Source: CAYWXK01 sp964462515 (lineage in GTDB: Bacteria > Planctomycetota > Phycisphaerae > Sedimentisphaerales > Anaerobacaceae). From it: DNA of 64,000 nt. A program made the position numbers and the translations under genes. Numbering within the stretch: the stretch's first letter is position 1; the number at the start of each line of letters is the position of its first letter. Under the pieces are notes generated by a model, which had not been told where the DNA came from, ran no database searches, and saw nothing but the letters and a program-made list of their open reading frames with translations. Location of the stretch: assembly GCA_964462515.1 (NCBI GenBank), contig CAYWXK010000004.1, forward strand, positions 62,001-126,000, given 5' to 3'. Shown in pieces: positions 7,260 through 15,824 of the stretch.

Positions 7260-8473
7260 AGGAAACTGTCAGAAAGTCTGTTCTTGCGGTTGGCCCTTTT
7301 CATCCGTTGCAGGAAGAGATGGAATTTTTCCAGCTCACTATCGATGGTGAAAAGGTAACCGACATAGACGTAAGATTATCATATAACCATCGCGGCATAG
7401 AGAAAATCAGCGAATCGCTGCAATTTGACCAGGTGCCGTTCCTGGTGTCGCGGGTGTGCGGAATTTGTTCCGCTTCGCATCCGTTAGCATACGTGCAGGC
7501 GGTCGAAGAGCTTGCGGGGGTAAAACCGCCGGAACGGGCATTATATGTGCGAACGATTATCAACGAGCTGGAGCGGATCCACAGCCACCTGTTATGGGTC
7601 GGCCTTGCAGGACACTTTATCGGTTATGACACCGTTTTTATGTGGGCATGGAAGTATCGCGAGCCGGTGCTTGATTTGCTCGAAGAAATTAGCGGCAACA
7701 GAAATCAATACGGCAACGTCAGAGTAGGCGGCTGCAGAGAAAACATTCCTAGCGAAGCCATACCCAAGATATTAAAAGAGCTCGACAAAATCGAAAAGAA
7801 AACCGAGATGCTCACCAAGGCTGTGCTCGATGACCCTGTTTTGCACGCCCGGCTGAAAGGCGTAGGAATATTGAAAAAAGAAGACGCTATCAAATATGCA
7901 GTGACAGGGCCAACTGCCAGAGGAAGCGGCGTCGCTATTGATGTCCGGCGCGATGACCCGTATGCCGCTTATGGTGAGCTTGACTGGAATGTAATTAGCC
8001 AGCCTGAAGGTGATGTATTTTCAAAGGCTGTTGTTCGCTTGCTGGAGACATTTGAGTCAATTAAGATAGTCAGGCAGGCCCTCAAAAAGCTCCCCGAAGG
8101 CCCAATTGCCGTCGAGGTCAAGCAAATTCCGCCTGGCGAAGGGATTGGCCACGTCGAAGCGCCTCGAGGCGAAACGTTCCACTATGTCCGCAGTGACGGC
8201 GGCAATAGACCCGTAAGACATAAGATAAGAGCACCAAGCTACGTCAATGTGCCATCGTTTAAGGCCTCGTGCATCGGGCAGGACATAGCTGATGTTACAA
8301 TCACGCTGGCTGCGGTTGACCCCTGCTATAGCTGCACCGAGAGATTGGCTGTTGTTGACCGGCACGGTAGTATCACACACGATGGAGAGGCTTTACTTAA
8401 ATTGAGCCGCGAAAAAACACAGCGTATTAAAAAGGATATTGGCGCACAAGAACTTAAGTTGGAGGATTTCTAA
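7256..8473 (+). CDS. [NiFe] hydrogenase large subunit, group 4 (NuoD/EchE/MbhL-like)
   Basis: A 405-residue catalytic subunit. Both nickel-binding motifs are present: RVCGICSASH (Cys68, Cys71) and DPCYSCTER (Cys357, Cys360). True NuoD proteins lack these cysteines, so this is a hydrogenase rather than a complex I subunit. Forty-two residues follow Arg363. In E. coli HycE, a related group 4 enzyme, HycI cleaves after the Arg of DPCYSCTDR. A HycI-like protease is encoded in the same operon, so removal of this tail is predicted. The context of Mrp-type subunits places the enzyme nearest to Mbh-like H2-evolving hydrogenases, but exact subgrouping needs a tree. Confidence 0.95.
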   Translation: MKETVRKSVLAVGPFHPLQEEMEFFQLTIDGEKVTDIDVRLSYNHRGIEKISESLQFDQVPFLVSRVCGICSASHPLAYVQAVEELAGVKPPERALYVRTIINELERIHSHLLWVGLAGHFIGYDTVFMWAWKYREPVLDLLEEISGNRNQYGNVRVGGCRENIPSEAIPKILKELDKIEKKTEMLTKAVLDDPVLHARLKGVGILKKEDAIKYAVTGPTARGSGVAIDVRRDDPYAAYGELDWNVISQPEGDVFSKAVVRLLETFESIKIVRQALKKLPEGPIAVEVKQIPPGEGIGHVEAPRGETFHYVRSDGGNRPVRHKIRAPSYVNVPSFKASCIGQDIADVTITLAAVDPCYSCTERLAVVDRHGSITHDGEALLKLSREKTQRIKKDIGAQELKLEDF

Positions 8474-8475
8474 AA

Positions 8476-10368
8476 TTGGATAAAACTTTGCTTATTCCTA
8501 TCTTTTTGCCGTTGATTGCAGGCTTTGTGCTGCTATTTTTGCCGAACAGGATAAAGACTCTATCCGCGGCGTTGACGCTGATTATTTCAGTAGTCGCCTT
8601 TGTACTGGCGATTAAGATATTTGCTGCCGGTCAATCGCAATACACCTGGCCGGTCTTCCAGATAGGTGACTTGAAATTTGATTTGCAGCTTTCTGCTAAG
8701 CCTCTGGGGACATTTATATTGATGTTTGCTATGGGCTTCGGCTTGCTAATAACTTTATATTCGCTCAAATCGATGGCCGGCCCGCCGAAGGCGGGTTTGA
8801 TACAGTCCAGAGCTTCGCTCTGGCGCGTGAATGAATACTATGGTGCGGTGCTGCTTACGATAGGCGGCTCAGCAGGGATATTACTTTCCCAGCACCTGTT
8901 ATTTTTGCTTATATTCTGGGAGATTGTTACCGCTGCGCTGTATCTTCTGATAACAACCGGCGGTAAAAATTCCAACTTCGCAGCAACCAAGACCTTTGCA
9001 ATGATAGGCGCATCCGATGCCGCTTTTCTATTGGGCATACTGATGGTATGGTCGATTTCAGGGACATTTATCATCTCAGAAATCAGTCTGGAAACGGCTT
9101 CCATCCTGCCGATTATCGCATTCTTATTGCTTATGACAGCAGCTATTACCAAAGCCGGTGCGCTGCCTTTGCATACCTGGATTCCTACCAGCGGCGAATT
9201 CGCACCGACCTCCGTGATGGCGCTTCTGCCGGCAGCGATTGACAAGCTTCTTGGGATTTATCTATTGGTTATAATCGTGCAGGAAATCTTTATACTCAAA
9301 TCTGAGGTCTTAAGTGTTATTCTGGCAATCATCGGTTCGGCCACGATTATTATTGCTGTAATGATTGCGATGGTTCAACACAATCTCAAAAAATTGCTAT
9401 CCTTCCACGCTGTCAGTCAGGTCGGATATATGATTCTCGGCATAGCAACAATGACACCTGTCGGCATAGCCGGCGCATTGTTCCATATGCTAAATAATGC
9501 CATATACAAGTGCTGTCTGTTTCTTTGCGGCGGAGCAGTGGAGCAGCAAACAGGCACGGCTGAACTTGATAAACTGGGCGGCCTCGGTAAAAAAATGTCG
9601 ATTACCTTTGCCGCCTGCCTGATTGCTGCTCTGAGCATTTCCGGCATCCCGCCCTTCAACGGTTTTGTTTCCAAGTGGATGGTCTATCAGGGTGTAATCC
9701 AGATGGGGACATCGCAAGCCGGCGGGCTTGCTAAATTGTGGCCTGTGTGGCTTACCTGTGCTATGTTCGGAAGCGCACTTACCCTGGCTTCCTTTGTAAA
9801 ACTCTTGCACTCGCTATTTCTATCGCGGTTACCCAGCGAGCTAAAAGGGACAAAAGAGGTATCGCCTTTACAGACAATCCCAATGGTGGTGCTTGCTTTT
9901 CTGTGTGTGTTCTTTGGAATCTTTTACAGTGTCCCGCTAAAATCTTTCATTTACCCGGCTCTGGGTATTGAAGCCGGCACTGCTATTTTTGGCACGTGGG
10001 AATCCATCTTAGCCACAGCAATCTTGATATTCGGCATTGCTATCGGCCTGCTCATTTTACTTGTCGGGTTACTATCCAGAAAGGTCAGAATCGTTCCTAC
10101 CTGGACCTGTGGCGAAATTCAGCCCAATGACCAAATGATAGTACCCGGAACCGGCTTCTATAAAACGGTTTCTTCGATGAGCGGCCTGAAGCAGCTTTAC
10201 GCCAGCCAGGAGAAAGGACACTTCGATTTATACAATCAAGGCGGCAAAGTCGGCCTCGCACTGACAGCGTTTCTGCGGTGGCTTCATTCGGGAATTCTGC
10301 CAATGTATTTGACGTGGGTAACTTTGGGATTACTAGCGGTTCTTTTTGCAGTTTGCAGGATTTGGTGA
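8476..10368 (+). CDS. Antiporter-like proton/sodium-conducting membrane subunit (NuoL/MrpA-N family)
   Basis: A 630-residue protein with about 16 predicted membrane segments and the family core ITKAGALPLHTWIPTSGEFA near 225-244, including the lysine important in ion channels of this family. It begins at TTG 8476, supported by GGAGG at 8461-8465. A second core, FHAVSQVGYMILG, lies near 310. A MrpA-type subunit is normally one long protein. Here its C-terminal part is encoded separately by the next gene. Around residues 102-116 two perfect hairpins (8781-8823) encode an insertion-like segment. Predicted role: ion translocation coupled to hydrogenase turnover. Confidence 0.9.
   Translation: MDKTLLIPIFLPLIAGFVLLFLPNRIKTLSAALTLIISVVAFVLAIKIFAAGQSQYTWPVFQIGDLKFDLQLSAKPLGTFILMFAMGFGLLITLYSLKSMAGPPKAGLIQSRASLWRVNEYYGAVLLTIGGSAGILLSQHLLFLLIFWEIVTAALYLLITTGGKNSNFAATKTFAMIGASDAAFLLGILMVWSISGTFIISEISLETASILPIIAFLLLMTAAITKAGALPLHTWIPTSGEFAPTSVMALLPAAIDKLLGIYLLVIIVQEIFILKSEVLSVILAIIGSATIIIAVMIAMVQHNLKKLLSFHAVSQVGYMILGIATMTPVGIAGALFHMLNNAIYKCCLFLCGGAVEQQTGTAELDKLGGLGKKMSITFAACLIAALSISGIPPFNGFVSKWMVYQGVIQMGTSQAGGLAKLWPVWLTCAMFGSALTLASFVKLLHSLFLSRLPSELKGTKEVSPLQTIPMVVLAFLCVFFGIFYSVPLKSFIYPALGIEAGTAIFGTWESILATAILIFGIAIGLLILLVGLLSRKVRIVPTWTCGEIQPNDQMIVPGTGFYKTVSSMSGLKQLYASQEKGHFDLYNQGGKVGLALTAFLRWLHSGILPMYLTWVTLGLLAVLFAVCRIW
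8781..8823 (+). repeat. Two adjacent perfect hairpins inside the NuoL/MrpA-like gene
   Basis: CCCGCC-GAA-GGCGGG at 8781-8795 and CCAGAGC-TTC-GCTCTGG at 8807-8823 are perfect stem-loops lying in frame. They encode a polar segment between two membrane helices (residues about 102-116). They resemble the other in-frame palindromic insertions of this window. Confidence 0.65.
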
Positions 10369-10375
10369 GGATGTT

Positions 10376-10927
10376 ATGATTATACTCTACCTTTTACTTT
10401 TATTTATGATAATCGCAGCCATCATTGCGGTGGAAACAAAGGACCTATTAAGCTCCATAATCTGTGTCGGCGCCATTGGCACAGGCGGCTCTTTGATGTT
10501 TCTAATGCTGCGGGCGCCTGACATCGCTATAACTCAGATTGTGGTGGAGGTCTTGGGGCTGATTATAATGATTCGAGCGACAATTTCTCGTGACCTGACC
10601 TTTATCACCGGCGATAGGGAATTCTTCGGAACGGTCGTTTCGGTTGTAATCATCTTTGTAATCTTCCTGGCAGGTATGGAAGTTCTTGAAACTCTGCCCG
10701 ATTTCGGCACCCCTATATTTACGAAGGTGGAAGGCTCTCCATCCCAGATATATATTGAAAATGGCCTCAAAGATACAGGAGCAGCAAATGTCATCGCAGG
10801 GATAATTCTGGATTACCGCGGTTATGATACCCTCGGTGAAGCAACAGTGTTATTTACTTCAATTCTTGGGGCCACCGTTATACTGCGAGCCAAAAGTAGA
10901 AAGCTCGTGGAGGAACCGGATAAATGA
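10376..10927 (+). CDS. MrpA C-terminal-like subunit (DUF4040 plus MbhE-like region)
   Basis: A 183-residue membrane protein. Residues 1-75 match the DUF4040 domain of MbhD/MrpA (APDIAITQIVVEVLGLIIMI). The remainder, ending DYRGYDTLGEATVLFTSILG, matches the MbhE/MrpB-N region. ATG 10376 is preferred because it begins the first helix and follows the previous stop by seven bases. In Mbh-type complexes these small subunits form part of the sodium-translocation unit. A weak CCTGTTAGAG-type repeat follows the gene. Confidence 0.85.
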   Translation: MIILYLLLLFMIIAAIIAVETKDLLSSIICVGAIGTGGSLMFLMLRAPDIAITQIVVEVLGLIIMIRATISRDLTFITGDREFFGTVVSVVIIFVIFLAGMEVLETLPDFGTPIFTKVEGSPSQIYIENGLKDTGAANVIAGIILDYRGYDTLGEATVLFTSILGATVILRAKSRKLVEEPDK

Positions 10928-10982
10928 ACCCTGTTAGAGATGCTATAACAAGGTAGTAATACAGGCTTAAGAGGTGATAATT

Positions 10983-11495
10983 ATGGAACAAGAACAACAA
11001 AATTCTAACATCGTGCAAACAGGGAAAACCTCTAACGGGACTAAAGGGATGACGGTAATAGTAAAGACTATTGCCAGTTGGGTGAAGGTGCTTATTTTTC
11101 TGTTCGGCATTAACATCGTTCTTTTCGGCCATCTAACACCCGGAGGCGGCTTTGCCGGCGGCGTGATTTTAGCTTGCTCATACGTGCTGTTGATGCTGGC
11201 GTTCGGCAGAGAATTTGTGGAGGAAAATCTGCCCTTGCCGCTCGCCTCAAAGCTCGATTGCCTTGGAGCTTTTATGTTCGCGCTGGTGGCAATTCTGGGA
11301 ATAGTTTTTGGCGGGTCTTTCTTTCTCAATTTTCTTTATCAAAAGTATCTGCCTGGCCAGCCATTGCATCTTGTGAGCGCCGGTATTATACCGCTGGCGA
11401 ACATCACTATCGGCCTGAAGGTCGGTGCGTCTCTATTTTTGATTACGCTTATGCTTTCAATCAGTTGTAAAGGTAGAGAATGCAGGTTTGAGTAG
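10983..11495 (+). CDS. mnhB: Na+/H+ antiporter subunit MrpB/MnhB-like
   Basis: A 170-residue membrane protein with the conserved FGHLTPGGGFAGGVILA segment near residue 43 and the SAGIIPLANITIGLKVG segment near 137, both diagnostic for MnhB. The ATG at 10983 has GAGGTG at 10971-10976 as ribosome site. An upstream in-frame GTG at 10974 overlaps that site and is unlikely. The polar first 30 residues contain a piece that looks repeat-derived (CCTCTAACGGGA). The protein is part of the Mrp module. Confidence 0.9.
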   Translation: MEQEQQNSNIVQTGKTSNGTKGMTVIVKTIASWVKVLIFLFGINIVLFGHLTPGGGFAGGVILACSYVLLMLAFGREFVEENLPLPLASKLDCLGAFMFALVAILGIVFGGSFFLNFLYQKYLPGQPLHLVSAGIIPLANITIGLKVGASLFLITLMLSISCKGRECRFE

Positions 11496-11518
11496 ATAAG
11501 AGTGAAGGAGCTAAACAG

Positions 11519-11887
11519 ATGCCTTATGCGTTATGCTTTTTCCTATTTATGATCGGATTATATTGTGCAACGGTCAAAAAGAACCTGGTCAAGATTGTAA
11601 TCGGCCTGGCAGTTATGGAATATGCCGTCAATCTATTTTTGATTATGCTCGGCTACCGCACAGGTGGCACAGCGCCAATTCTTGACAAAACCTATATTGA
11701 AGCAGGAACAAATAAAATTGTTGCCAACTTCATCAATACCTCGGTTGACCCGCTGCCGCAGGCCCTTGTGCTTACCGCCATCGTTATCAGCTTAGGTTCG
11801 CTGGCGCTTATAATTTCGATATGTATCAGGATCTACGAGAAATACGGCACCTTTGACATTACCGAGATAAGGAGGCTAAGAGGATGA
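11519..11887 (+). CDS. mnhC: Na+/H+ antiporter subunit MrpC/MnhC (NuoK-like)
   Basis: A 122-residue protein with three membrane helices. VKIVIGLAVMEYAVNLFLI near residue 23 and DPLPQALVLTAIVIS near 79 are the NuoK/MnhC family signatures. It overlaps the next gene by four bases. In Mrp and complex I-like enzymes this subunit contributes acidic residues to the ion path beside the MrpD subunit. Confidence 0.93.
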   Translation: MPYALCFFLFMIGLYCATVKKNLVKIVIGLAVMEYAVNLFLIMLGYRTGGTAPILDKTYIEAGTNKIVANFINTSVDPLPQALVLTAIVISLGSLALIISICIRIYEKYGTFDITEIRRLRG

Positions 11888-13404
11888 CCAGATTGCTGCC
11901 TGCCTTTGTCGCAATTCCTCTGGTAATGGCGTTTGTGCTTCCTATTTTTGGTAAAAAAGGCAAAAGCACCGCAACAGTTTTAGCCAATCTTGCCACGGTG
12001 ACACTACTTGTATTGGCCATTGCCTCCATTGGCAAATCGGGCGTTTACGAAGTGGGCAACTGGTCTATTCGGGTCGGGATTATTCTTGTCCTCGATGGTT
12101 TAAGCTCTCTTATGCTTTTAGCTATCAATCTTGTTAGCGCCGCTGCGATGCTCTTTAGCGCAAGATATATGGAGCAATACACAGCCAAGTCAAAATACCT
12201 CAGTCTGTTTATGCTTATGGTTGCAGGTATGAACGGCGTGGTACTCTCCGGTGACATCTTTAATCTGTTTGTATTTCTGGAGATTGCTTCGCTCGCTTCC
12301 TATGCGCTTGTCGGCTTTGGCTGTGAGCACGAAGAGTTGGAGGCATCCTTCAAATATATGGTCTTAGGCAGTGTCGCTTCTTCGCTTATCCTTTTCGGAA
12401 TTGCTCTTGTTTATGGCAACACCGCCTACCTTAATATGGCCTGCATCTCAAAAGCCATTCAAAGCTCAGGCCTGAATGCCGGCCTTACCTTTGCTCTTGC
12501 ATTATTTATTGTCGGATTCGGCCTCAAGGCAGCTTTGGTGCCATTCCACGCCTGGCTGCCCGATGCGCACCCATCGGCTCCCGCTCCAATCTCGGCTATG
12601 CTTTCCGGCGTTATCATAAAGACTCTCGGGGTTTACGCCCTTACTCGCGTGGTATTCAACATCTTTGGTGTGTCGGTTTCGGTCGGCTGGCTTTTAGTTG
12701 CACTTGGCCTTTTAAGTATGATTGCCGGCGCATTTTTAGCAATAGGCCAGTGGGATTTCAAACGGCTCTTAGCTTATTCCAGCATCAGCCAGGTTGGCTA
12801 TGTCGTTCTCGGCATCGGTCTTGGTGCGACGTTAATTGCCAAAAAGGCCAATCCAGCATGGGCCTCCCTGGCCCTGTTGGGCAGCCTGTTTCATCTTGTC
12901 AACCACGCCGTGTATAAATCCTTGTTGTTCTTGACAAGCGGCTCGGTAGAAATGTCAACCGGCACAAGGCAGCTAAAAGAGATGGGCGGCCTTGCTCAGA
13001 TGATGCCTGTAACCAGAACAACCTGCACGATAGCCTCCGCCTCTATTGCCGGCATCCCGCCTTTTAGCGGATTCTGGAGTAAACTGATTCTGGTCATCGC
13101 AGCAGTCCAGGCAGGTCTTTACTGGATTGCAGCAATCTTAGTTTTTGTAAGTTTATGCACCTTGATTATGTATCTGAAGGTTCAAAGATTTGCTTTTCTC
13201 GGTGAGCTGCCTGAGAATCTACAGCAGATAAAAGAAAATAAAGGCACTATGCTTGTCGCAATGGTAGTTTTGGCTCTTCTGTGCGTGCTTATGGGATTAT
13301 TGGTGATAGTGCCGTCTCTAAGAGATAGTATCCTTAATCCTGCTGTCAATGTGCTGACCGCAGGACCCAAACATTGGGAAATAGCCGGGATTTTAAAGAT
13401 GTAA
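11884..13404 (+). CDS. mnhD: Na+/H+ antiporter subunit MrpD/MnhD (NuoM/N-like)
   Basis: A 506-residue antiporter-like subunit with about 14 helices. The family core GLKAALVPFHAWLPDAHPSA lies near residue 218 and has the conserved lysine. LLAYSSISQVGYVVLGIG follows near 295, and a glutamate within FVFLEIASLASYAL is near 130. It is the second large ion-conducting subunit of the complex. Overlap with mnhC by four bases and 20 bases to mnhE show that it belongs to the same transcript. Confidence 0.94.
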   Translation: MTRLLPAFVAIPLVMAFVLPIFGKKGKSTATVLANLATVTLLVLAIASIGKSGVYEVGNWSIRVGIILVLDGLSSLMLLAINLVSAAAMLFSARYMEQYTAKSKYLSLFMLMVAGMNGVVLSGDIFNLFVFLEIASLASYALVGFGCEHEELEASFKYMVLGSVASSLILFGIALVYGNTAYLNMACISKAIQSSGLNAGLTFALALFIVGFGLKAALVPFHAWLPDAHPSAPAPISAMLSGVIIKTLGVYALTRVVFNIFGVSVSVGWLLVALGLLSMIAGAFLAIGQWDFKRLLAYSSISQVGYVVLGIGLGATLIAKKANPAWASLALLGSLFHLVNHAVYKSLLFLTSGSVEMSTGTRQLKEMGGLAQMMPVTRTTCTIASASIAGIPPFSGFWSKLILVIAAVQAGLYWIAAILVFVSLCTLIMYLKVQRFAFLGELPENLQQIKENKGTMLVAMVVLALLCVLMGLLVIVPSLRDSILNPAVNVLTAGPKHWEIAGILKM

Positions 13405-13424
13405 GTAATACAGGGTAAAAGATT

Positions 13425-13928
13425 ATGAGGCGACTTATATATTTTGTTTTAGCATTTATCGTCTGGGTAATAGTGGCCTGGCCTTTCGTCGATGGCCAAA
13501 TCGACCTTCAAATAATGGTCGCAGGCCTAATAGCATCTTTCTTTGTTGCAATCCTGTTCCACGAGATACTGCCCAAAGAGCATCGAGTCTTTATCTCGCC
13601 TGTGAGAGTGTTTTGGGGGTTGGTTTATGTGCCGGTGTTTTTCTATTTTATGATAAAAGCTAACTTCGACGTTGTCTATCGTGCGCTTCATCCTCAGATG
13701 CCAATAAGACCCGGCATCGTGAAAATAAAGACAAATCTAAAAACGGATTCTGCAATTACGGCCCTTGCTAATTCTATCACCCTGACGCCAGGAACGATGA
13801 CCGTGGATGTAACGGACGACGGTTTTCTCTATATTCATTGGATTAACGTAAGGTCGGATGATGTCGAACAGGCAACTAAGATTATCTCTGAAACATTTGA
13901 GTGGTTTATAAAGAGAATTTTCGAATAG
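13425..13928 (+). CDS. mnhE: Na+/H+ antiporter subunit MrpE/MnhE
   Basis: A 167-residue protein: two or three N-terminal helices followed by the soluble MnhE domain. The typical segment ALANSITLTPGTMTVDVTDD lies near residue 113. It corresponds to MbhA in Pyrococcus. It lies between mnhD and mnhF, the usual Mrp order E-F-G. Confidence 0.92.
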   Translation: MRRLIYFVLAFIVWVIVAWPFVDGQIDLQIMVAGLIASFFVAILFHEILPKEHRVFISPVRVFWGLVYVPVFFYFMIKANFDVVYRALHPQMPIRPGIVKIKTNLKTDSAITALANSITLTPGTMTVDVTDDGFLYIHWINVRSDDVEQATKIISETFEWFIKRIFE

Positions 13929-13940
13929 GAAGAAGTCACT

Positions 13941-14198
13941 ATGATAACGGTTTTTTACCTTGGTCTATGTGCGTGTTGTTTTATGTGCTTATACCGTATA
14001 GGCCGTGGGCCAAGCGCCCCGGACAGGACAGTAGCTATTGATATATTAGGCATTGTGATTGTGGGATTCTGCGGCCTGCTCGGACTTGTTACCGGAAAGG
14101 ATTTTTATCTCAACATTGCTCTTGCCTGGGCGCTATTGAGCTTTATCGGCACCATAGCGCTGGCAAAATTTTTGGAGGGCAGAAGTTTCGATGAGTGA
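13941..14198 (+). CDS. mnhF: Na+/H+ antiporter subunit MrpF/MnhF
   Basis: An 85-residue, three-helix protein with the family segment RGPSAPDRTVAIDIL near residue 23. The aspartate of this segment is conserved in Mrp transporters. It overlaps mnhG by eight bases. It corresponds to MbhB. Confidence 0.92.
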   Translation: MITVFYLGLCACCFMCLYRIGRGPSAPDRTVAIDILGIVIVGFCGLLGLVTGKDFYLNIALAWALLSFIGTIALAKFLEGRSFDE

Positions 14199-14535
14199 TG
14201 CCATAGGATACATACTGATAACGGTTGGAGTTTTGTTTGACATATTCGGCTGTATCGGGCTTGTTCGCTTCCCTGATGTCTATAATCGCCTTCAGGCCTC
14301 AACAAAGTGCGTTACACTCGGAACGATTTTACTTCTTTTGGGAGTTGCACTGATAAGTGGTTTGGGGCCTATAAGTGCAAAAGCTGTAATCTGTGCCATC
14401 TTTATTCTAATAACTTCACCCACAGCCGCACACGCAATAGCAAAGGGTGCTTACTCTTCAGGGATTAAGTTGTGGGACAAAAGCGTTGTTGATAAATATG
14501 CAGAGCGGGGACAAGCAGACAAGAAAAGTTCGTAG
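14191..14535 (+). CDS. mnhG: Na+/H+ antiporter subunit MrpG/MnhG
   Basis: A 114-residue, three-helix protein with GCIGLVRFPDVYNRLQASTK near residue 20 and LLLGVALISG near 50, the MnhG signatures. It completes the E-F-G set. Its polar C-terminal tail (KSVVDKYAERGQADKKSS) is charged. It corresponds to MbhC. Confidence 0.92.
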   Translation: MSDAIGYILITVGVLFDIFGCIGLVRFPDVYNRLQASTKCVTLGTILLLLGVALISGLGPISAKAVICAIFILITSPTAAHAIAKGAYSSGIKLWDKSVVDKYAERGQADKKSS

Positions 14536-14584
14536 CTTATAATCCGCGAACAGCCGCGAATCGAAAGGTATTAGGAGTTCAAAA

Positions 14585-15217
14585 GTGCGTTTGCCAAAGT
14601 TAAGAGAATTAAAAGAAGCTATTATAGCAGTTATCTCGCCGCGATTTACCACGCGGTTTCCTGCCGAACCCTGTATAGTGCCCGAAAGTTACAGAGGAAA
14701 GCCGGAATTTGACCTGGATACCTGCATCGGCTGTGGCGCCTGCGTGAATGTTTGTCCAACCGAGGCGCTGACTCAGGCTGACGACCTTGCAGCCAATCCA
14801 CCGGTTAGAAAAATCACCCTCCGATATGATACCTGCATCTTCTGCGGCAATTGCGCAGAAAATTGCACCACAGAAACGGGGATTAAGCTATCGAATAAAT
14901 GGGACCTGGCCGGCCTGGATAGAGCCGCTATGGCTGAAACAAACCAGTATGAGCTTCAGTTTTGCGAAAAGTGCGGGGCATTGATTGGCACTAAAAAGCA
15001 TCTGGTCTGGCTCTACGAAAAACTGGGCCCATTGGCATATACTAATCCCTCACTACTACTTGCCAAAAGCGGTGAGCTAACCCCCGATAACAACATTCGT
15101 GGGCAGGCCACAGAGCCGCAGGATGTCGGGCAGCAACCGACCAAAGAGAACCGGCCAGGCGATTTTATGCAAATCCTGTGCCCTAAATGTAAATACGTGC
15201 TGAACATCCGCCTGTAA
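14585..15217 (+). CDS. NuoI/MbhN-like 2x[4Fe-4S] subunit of the hydrogenase
   Basis: A 210-residue protein starting at GTG 14585. Two cluster motifs are seen: CIGCGACVNVCP near residue 48 and CIFCGNCAENCT near 84. This is the NuoI/MbhN arrangement that relays electrons from ferredoxin to the small subunit. The C-terminal half is unusual. It adds CEKCGALIG near 127 and CPKCKYVL near 200, resembling a zinc-ribbon-like pair, joined by a polar linker. The N-terminal first 30 residues resemble those of MbhN proteins. It lies 50 bases after mnhG. Confidence 0.88.
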   Translation: MRLPKLRELKEAIIAVISPRFTTRFPAEPCIVPESYRGKPEFDLDTCIGCGACVNVCPTEALTQADDLAANPPVRKITLRYDTCIFCGNCAENCTTETGIKLSNKWDLAGLDRAAMAETNQYELQFCEKCGALIGTKKHLVWLYEKLGPLAYTNPSLLLAKSGELTPDNNIRGQATEPQDVGQQPTKENRPGDFMQILCPKCKYVLNIRL

Positions 15218-15285
15218 CCCAGGCATCAATTTCAAATTTGAAACTTGTCTGACGACAGTCAAGATTTGAGATTTCAGATTCTTCG

Positions 15286-15780
15286 ATGGCTACTTCGCAA
15301 AAATTATCCCAGCAGCTAAATAAACTTCGCGGCTCCAGGATTGTTTTGGTCGGAATTGGAAATATACTAAAAGGTGACGATGCGGCGGGGTCTCTTGTTT
15401 GCCAGCAATTAAAAGAACGTAGTATCAGTGCCGATATAATTGATGCCGGCACTACCCCTGAGAATTATATCCAGCGAATTATAAAGAAAGCTCCGCAAAA
15501 TTTGCTTATTGTTGATGCTATTGACTTTCAAGCTCCACCAGGCACGATAAAGATATTTTCGCCCGAACAGTTAAACTCATCTATTATTTCGACACATACC
15601 CTCTCACCCGGATTATTTGTTGATATGGTCAGCCGAAGCATAAAAGTCGATGTGTATTTTATCGGGATTCAACCCGCACAAACGCAGTTATGTCAGCCCG
15701 TATCAGATGCGATTCACCTTGCCGTCGAGCTGCTCTCAAAGACTCTTGCCGGGATTTTCAGCATCGAAAATAACTCGTAA
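15286..15780 (+). CDS. Hydrogenase maturation endopeptidase, HycI/HyaD family
   Basis: A 164-residue protease that removes the C-terminal tail of the large subunit after nickel insertion. It has the opening motif VLVGIGNILKGDDAAG near residue 21, where the acidic residue binds nickel. VDAIDF near 76 and the histidine in STHTLSPGLF near 105 are the other expected nickel ligands. It is the last gene of the operon. It makes the predicted cleavage after Arg363 of the large subunit credible. The 68-base gap before it contains TTTCAAATTTGAAA-type repeats. The hyp genes for cofactor assembly are not in the window. Confidence 0.9.
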   Translation: MATSQKLSQQLNKLRGSRIVLVGIGNILKGDDAAGSLVCQQLKERSISADIIDAGTTPENYIQRIIKKAPQNLLIVDAIDFQAPPGTIKIFSPEQLNSSIISTHTLSPGLFVDMVSRSIKVDVYFIGIQPAQTQLCQPVSDAIHLAVELLSKTLAGIFSIENNS

Positions 15781-15824
15781 CGCCGCGTGCACCCGCCGCA
15801 TAAAACAAAATCGCTGCAGCCTGG

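Noticed and set aside
7256..8473. The operon as respiratory complex I.
   Set aside because: The large subunit has both CxxC nickel motifs, a HycI-like protease is present, and NuoE/F/G are absent. A hydrogenase fits better.
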